Shown in pieces: positions 21,546-25,194 of a stretch of DNA of 25,194 nucleotides. Below the pieces are notes generated by a model. It did no database searches and had not been told where the DNA came from. It was given only the letters and a program-made list of their open reading frames with translations. This DNA is from an uncultured Lachnospiraceae bacterium. GTDB taxonomy: Bacteria; Bacillota; Clostridia; Lachnospirales; Lachnospiraceae. A program made the translations under genes and the position numbers. The stretch spans positions 1 through 25,194 of the forward strand of contig CAJUSS010000043.1 of the NCBI GenBank assembly GCA_910588895.1, read 5' to 3'. Each line of letters starts with the position of its first letter. The stretch's first letter is position 1.

Positions 21546-23951
21546 ATGGATATATATGGAACATTAAATGACAGGCAAGCGGAGGCAGTCACCTGCACGG
21601 AGGGGCCCCTCCTGGTGCTGGCGGGGGCCGGTTCGGGGAAGACCAGGGTGCTGGCCCACAGGATCGCCTACCTGATCGAGGAAAGGCAGGTCAACCCCTG
21701 GAACATCCTGGCGATCACCTTTACCAACAAGGCGGCGGGGGAGATGAAGGAGCGGGTGGGGCGGACAGTGGCTTACGGGGCAGACAGCGTCTGGGTCAGC
21801 ACCTTCCATTCCACCTGTGTGCGGATCTTAAGGCGGCATTGCGAGGCACTGGGCTACGGCACAAATTTCTCCATCTATGACTCCGACGACCAGAAGACCC
21901 TGGTGCGGCAGGTCTTAAAAAAGCTGGATGTGGATACAAAGCTTTACAAGGACCGAGCCATGCTGGGCTACATATCCGATGCGAAGGACAGGCTGGTCAG
22001 CCCAGCGGCCTTTGAGGAGGAGGCGGCGGACTTTCGGGAAAAGAAGATCGGGCTGATCTACAAGACCTACCAGGAGGAGCTTTTCCAGAACAATGCCATG
22101 GATTTTGACGACCTGATCGTGAAGACGGTGGAGCTTTTTAAGACCTGTCCGGAGGTCTTGGAGTACTATCAGGAGCGGTTCCGCTATATCATGGTGGATG
22201 AATACCAGGATACGGACCACGCCCAGTTCAAGCTTGTGGAGCTTTTGGCCGCTAAGTACAGGAACCTCTGTGTGGTGGGGGATGACGACCAGTCGATCTA
22301 TCGGTTCAGAGGCGCGGACGTGCACAACATCCTGGACTTTGAGACGACCTTCCCAGGGGCCAGAGTGGTGAAGCTGGAGCAGAATTATCGTTCCACGAAA
22401 AATATCCTGGCGGCGGCCAATGAGGTGATCTGCAATAACTACAGCCGAAAGGGCAAAGAGCTGTGGACGGCCAATGACCAGGGGGATGTGGTCCGTTACC
22501 ACCAGTTTGGCAGCGGTGAGGAGGAAGCGGACTTTATCTCCGGAAGCTTAAAAAAGCTGGCGGGAGAGGGACGGGACTGGAAGGATCTGGCGATCCTCTA
22601 CCGGACCAACGCCCAGTCCAGGCTCTTGGAGGAATACTGTATCCGGCAGAACGTGCCGTATCTGCTGGTGGGCGGTGTGAACTTTTATCAGAGAAAAGAG
22701 ATCAAGGACATCCTGGCCTATCTAAAGACCATCGCCAACGGGGTGGACGACTTAGCGGTCCTTCGGATCATCAATGTGCCCCGGCGTGGGATCGGGGCGG
22801 CTACGATCGGAAAGATCACGGCATTTGCATCGGAGCACGGGCTGCATCTGTATGATGGCGTGAAGGCGGTGGGGCAGGTGCCGGGGATCGGGAAGGCGGC
22901 TCAGAAGGTGAAGGCCTTCGCCGACCAGATCGAGGCCTTCCGAAAGATCGCGGAGGACCCGGAAAAGTCCGTCGGGGATCTGATCCAGGCGATACTGGAC
23001 GATACAGGCTACCAGAAGGAGCTAGAGGAGGATGGAGAGGACGGCGGCGAGGGACGCTTAGAAAATATCCAGGAGCTGATCAGCAAGGCGGTCGGCTACA
23101 GCGAGGAGGAGGAAATGCCTACCCTGGACGGCTTTTTGGAGCAGGTAGCCCTGGTGGCGGATGTGGACCGGATGGACGAGGACCAGAGCCGGGTCACGCT
23201 GATGACTCTGCACAGCGCCAAGGGCCTGGAATTTCCGGTGGTCTTTCTGGCCGGGATGGAGGACGGGCTCTTTCCCAGCTCCCAGTCGATCTTCGCGGAG
23301 GATAGGAGCGCTTTAGAGGAGGAGCGCAGGCTCTGCTATGTGGGGATCACCCGGGCTATGGAGTCGCTGGTCATGACGGGAGCCAGGATGCGCATGGTCC
23401 ATGGCGAGACCCGTTTTTCTAAGATCAGCCGGTTTGTGGAGGAGATCTCGGAGGAGCATCTGGAAAAGAGCAGGCCCAGGATGGCCGCAGACGGGTGGCG
23501 GACCGACGGGGATGCAGGAGAGGGCAGCGGAGCCGGCGGCCGGGACAGGCGCGGCGGCAGAGCGTCGGTCAAAGGAAGCGTCAGCTCCTTTGCGCCGGGC
23601 AACGATCCTTATCAAGATCCCTATGCATCCCGGGAGTCCCAGGGATGGTCGTCCCAGTCTGCAGAGGACTTTGGCAGTCTGCAGGGCGTCCAGGGCTATG
23701 GGGCCGTGGAAGGCCGGGCAGCCATGGCCCGCCCTGTTGGGGGAGCGGCGGCTTTTGGAAAGACATTTTCCGTGGCCAAGGCCAGCCATCTGGATTACAA
23801 GGCCGGGGACCGGGTGCGCCATGTAAAGTACGGCGAAGGCGTGGTCGATGCGATAAAGGACGGCAAAAGGGACTATGAGGTCACGGTCTGTTTTGACAAG
23901 GCCGGGGTGAAGAAGATGATGGCTTCATTTGCGAAGCTGGAGAAAATATAA
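21546..23951 (+). CDS. pcrA: PcrA/UvrD-type ATP-dependent DNA helicase
   Basis: This 801-residue superfamily 1A 3'-5' helicase acts in DNA repair, in removing obstacles from replication forks, and in plasmid replication. All motifs are intact: Q-motif LNDRQAEAV, Walker A GAGSGKT with Lys32, Ia ITFTNKAAGEMKERV, II VDEYQDT with Asp218 and Glu219, III GDDDQSIYRFRGAD, IV LEQNYRST, V VTLMTLHSAKGLEFPVVF and VI EERRLCYVGITRA. A low-complexity Gly/Ser/Ala/Arg linker of about 100 residues (around 640-740) leads to a C-terminal Tudor-like domain (GDRVRHVKYGEGVV) that in PcrA contacts RNA polymerase. Length is a little above the usual 720-750 because of the linker. It has its own promoter (21416-21445), divergent from the DUF1836 gene. 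Assignment to PcrA over other UvrD paralogues rests on the full-length match and the C-terminal domain. Confidence 0.95.
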   Translation: MDIYGTLNDRQAEAVTCTEGPLLVLAGAGSGKTRVLAHRIAYLIEERQVNPWNILAITFTNKAAGEMKERVGRTVAYGADSVWVSTFHSTCVRILRRHCEALGYGTNFSIYDSDDQKTLVRQVLKKLDVDTKLYKDRAMLGYISDAKDRLVSPAAFEEEAADFREKKIGLIYKTYQEELFQNNAMDFDDLIVKTVELFKTCPEVLEYYQERFRYIMVDEYQDTDHAQFKLVELLAAKYRNLCVVGDDDQSIYRFRGADVHNILDFETTFPGARVVKLEQNYRSTKNILAAANEVICNNYSRKGKELWTANDQGDVVRYHQFGSGEEEADFISGSLKKLAGEGRDWKDLAILYRTNAQSRLLEEYCIRQNVPYLLVGGVNFYQRKEIKDILAYLKTIANGVDDLAVLRIINVPRRGIGAATIGKITAFASEHGLHLYDGVKAVGQVPGIGKAAQKVKAFADQIEAFRKIAEDPEKSVGDLIQAILDDTGYQKELEEDGEDGGEGRLENIQELISKAVGYSEEEEMPTLDGFLEQVALVADVDRMDEDQSRVTLMTLHSAKGLEFPVVFLAGMEDGLFPSSQSIFAEDRSALEEERRLCYVGITRAMESLVMTGARMRMVHGETRFSKISRFVEEISEEHLEKSRPRMAADGWRTDGDAGEGSGAGGRDRRGGRASVKGSVSSFAPGNDPYQDPYASRESQGWSSQSAEDFGSLQGVQGYGAVEGRAAMARPVGGAAAFGKTFSVAKASHLDYKAGDRVRHVKYGEGVVDAIKDGKRDYEVTVCFDKAGVKKMMASFAKLEKI

Positions 23952-23998
23952 ATGTTTAAAGATCTCCGAAATTTAGGATAGTAAAATCGGAGAAAAAA

Positions 23999-24007
23999 TG
24001 GTATACT
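23999..24007 (+). promoter_or_regulatory. TG-extended -10 promoter of the small acidic membrane protein
   Basis: TGGTATACT (TG at 23999-24000, TATACT at 24002-24007) resembles the promoter at 12951, and again the -35 position (TAGTAA, 23979-23984) is poor. An inverted repeat CTCCGA/TCGGAG lies just upstream at about 23964-23992, over the -35 position. It could be an operator or the remains of a terminator for pcrA, but it has no T-tract on the + strand. Confidence 0.6.
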
Positions 24008-24059
24008 TATCACAAGCGGAAAGTAAGCGCGAAATAAGACGGAGAAAGGACGTGTGACC

Positions 24060-24395
24060 ATGAGTATGAACCGATTGGATGTGATGGGCAGGGAGGCCAG
24101 AGACCGTGTGGAGGAGATCATGAACTCCACCAGACTGAATGATTTCCTGCACAGAAAAGAGGAGGAGGAGAAGCAGAAGAATTGTATCCTCTGGATCCTG
24201 GCGATCATCGGGGTAGTGGCGGCAGTGGCGGCGATCGCCTACGGCGTATATCGCTTCTTCACCCCGGATTATCTGGAGGACTTCGAGGATGACTTCGAAG
24301 ATGATTTTGATGACGACTTCTTCGATGATGAGGAGAAAGCGGAAGCTGCAGAGAAAGAAGACGCAGAAGAGAAAGAAGAGAAGACCGAAGGCTGA
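24060..24395 (+). CDS. Small single-pass membrane protein with acidic tail
   Basis: This 111-residue protein has a charged helical N-terminus (about residues 1-40, ending in KEEEEKQKN). One membrane helix lies at about 41-67 (rich in Ile, Val and Ala), followed by FFTPDY. A very acidic stretch at 73-92 alternates Asp/Glu with Phe, and the tail is Glu/Lys-rich. No catalytic motif is seen. The frame opens at GTG 24054, but GGAGAAAGGA with nine-base spacing selects ATG 24060. It has its own extended -10 promoter and a strong terminator, so it is probably a monocistronic gene. I recall similar proteins with an EDFEDDFDDDF-like tail in Lachnospiraceae, without a known function. Which side of the membrane the tail faces is uncertain. 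The basic residues before the helix are balanced by acidic ones, so the positive-inside rule does not settle it. Confidence 0.78.
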   Translation: MSMNRLDVMGREARDRVEEIMNSTRLNDFLHRKEEEEKQKNCILWILAIIGVVAAVAAIAYGVYRFFTPDYLEDFEDDFEDDFDDDFFDDEEKAEAAEKEDAEEKEEKTEG

Positions 24396-24457
24396 TCGGA
24401 CGATCGGCCGATCTGATGGCTGCATGATCTGCGGCCACCAGATGTTCGATAAGACAG

Positions 24458-24484
24458 ATGCCTCTGGAGACAGGGGCATTTTTT
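24458..24484 (+). terminator. Intrinsic terminator with GAGA loop
   Basis: A 9-bp stem pairs 24458-24466 with 24471-24479 (ATGCCTCTG/CAGGGGCAT, one T-G pair), closed by a GAGA tetraloop and followed by six Ts. It ends the transcript of the small acidic membrane protein and separates it from the response regulator. Confidence 0.92.
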
Positions 24485-24539
24485 GTTGTCTCTTACGTGA
24501 CAGTGCAGGAAACTGCAAGAATTACAAGGAGATGGGAAA

Positions 24540-25194
24540 ATGGTAGAAATCTATTATATTGAAGATGATGAAAATATCGCAATGGCCGTAAAAGAATATC
24601 TGAGCCAAAAAGGGTGTGAAGTTTCTATATTTGGAACATTGGAAAGCGGAAAGAAGGCATTGGAACACCATATCCCAAGCATTGTACTGATCGACTGGAA
24701 TATGCCAGACGGCGAGGGAAATAGCTTTTGCAGATGGATACGCTCAAGATGGAAAGAACTTCCAGTCATTTTTCTGACGGTCCGAGATGACGCTTGTGAT
24801 ATTATCTCTGGTTTTGAATATGGGGCAGATGATTATGTGACAAAACCTTTTGGATCAGAAGTTCTGTATTCCCGGATCCACGCATTGCTGCGCAGGGCAG
24901 GAAATGTGCAGAGCCAGTATCTTTCCTGCGGTTCTATTTCGATTGACAAAAACAAAACGGCAGTATTTTGTGGCGAAAAAGAAATTACCGTCAGCCAAGC
25001 AGAATACCAGCTTTTGCAGCTTTTAATGGAAAATAAGGGGAAAACCGTCACAAGAGAACGGCTGCTGACCCAGATCTGGGATAATAACGGGAATTATGTC
25101 AATAACAATACGTTGACCGTGACAATGAAACGGCTTAGAGAAAAACTCCATCATCCGTCCTGCTTAAAAACAATACGGAGCTTTGGCTACCGTA
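24540..25194 (+). CDS. OmpR-family response regulator, 3' end cut by window edge
   Basis: The gene runs off the window with 218 codons visible, so little is missing. The receiver domain (about 1-115) has acidic pocket residues Asp9 and Asp10, phospho-acceptor Asp52 in LIDWNMPDG, the switch Thr80 in VIFLTVRDD and Lys102 in DDYVTKPF. A winged-helix DNA-binding domain follows (about 126 onward), with VSQAEYQLLQLLMEN, TRERLLTQIW, LTVTMKRLREKL and the wing IRSFGYR. AAGGAG eight bases before ATG 24540 fixes the start. A partner histidine kinase is expected just downstream, and an ABC transporter is possible; both are outside the window. Codons ending in A or T (AAA, AAT, ATT, GAA, TTT) are far more frequent than in the neighbouring genes, which suggests a different origin or different expression class. 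No convincing promoter is seen in the 55 bases after the terminator. Confidence 0.94.
   Translation, partial: MVEIYYIEDDENIAMAVKEYLSQKGCEVSIFGTLESGKKALEHHIPSIVLIDWNMPDGEGNSFCRWIRSRWKELPVIFLTVRDDACDIISGFEYGADDYVTKPFGSEVLYSRIHALLRRAGNVQSQYLSCGSISIDKNKTAVFCGEKEITVSQAEYQLLQLLMENKGKTVTRERLLTQIWDNNGNYVNNNTLTVTMKRLREKLHHPSCLKTIRSFGYR

Noticed and set aside
23964..23992. Terminator for pcrA
   Set aside because: The CTCCGA/TCGGAG stem is followed by As and not Ts on the + strand and has a long AT-rich loop. It is not a convincing intrinsic terminator.
24402..24413. GATCGGCCGATC palindrome after the small acidic protein
   Set aside because: It is a short perfect palindrome with no loop, T-tract or repeat elsewhere nearby, so it is probably chance in GC-rich DNA.
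24504..24517. TGCAG-GAAA-CTGCA hairpin before the response regulator
   Set aside because: The stem is only 5 bp with no T-tract. It is too short to call a regulatory element without conservation data.

Overview
The window looks like chromosomal DNA from a GC-rich anaerobic Firmicute of the Clostridia, most likely Lachnospiraceae-like. This is an inference from several signs. Ribosome binding sites are strong AGGAGG types. The c-di-AMP synthase/regulator pair CdaA-CdaR is present, HPr carries Ser46, and there is a PcrA-type helicase and a DUF1836 protein. Nothing in the window points to an outer membrane. All genes but one are on the + strand, and packing is tight. No tRNA, rRNA, CRISPR array, transposase or phage gene is visible, and no gene-free gap exceeds about 300 bases.

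Region 1 (1-6668) holds the 3' part of a giant DUF4132 protein, a 74-residue orphan protein and a MobA-MobB fusion for molybdenum cofactor nucleotide attachment. Region 2 (6718-12828) starts at a near-consensus promoter. It holds a long FtsA-like actin-fold ATPase with a repeat-rich C-terminal half, then a MacAB-like exporter made of a membrane fusion protein, an ATPase and an FtsX-type permease. It closes with a clear intrinsic terminator.

Region 3 (12951-20660) reads as one long transcription unit behind a TG-extended -10 promoter. Its order is two uncharacterised membrane proteins, cdaA, cdaR, ptsH, ptsI, a Wzy-like polytopic membrane protein and an ArsC/Spx-family protein. It places the c-di-AMP synthase, its regulator and both general PTS phosphotransfer proteins in one apparent operon. 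The cdaA/cdaR and ptsI/wzy-like junctions overlap, which suggests translational coupling.

Region 4 (20674-24484) has a divergent promoter pair that drives a DUF1836 protein (- strand) and the PcrA helicase (+ strand). A small one-pass membrane protein with a strikingly acidic tail follows, under its own extended -10 promoter and ended by a good terminator.

Region 5 (24485-25194) is the start of a different neighbourhood. It holds an OmpR-family response regulator cut by the window edge, whose codon use is clearly more AT-rich than the rest.

No wholly new defence or mobile system is evident. The best leads are the c-di-AMP/PTS/membrane-protein operon, the FtsA-like protein with three repeats of a T-hydrophobic-NG motif, the Wzy-like gene coupled to ptsI, and the DUF4132/mobAB neighbourhood.
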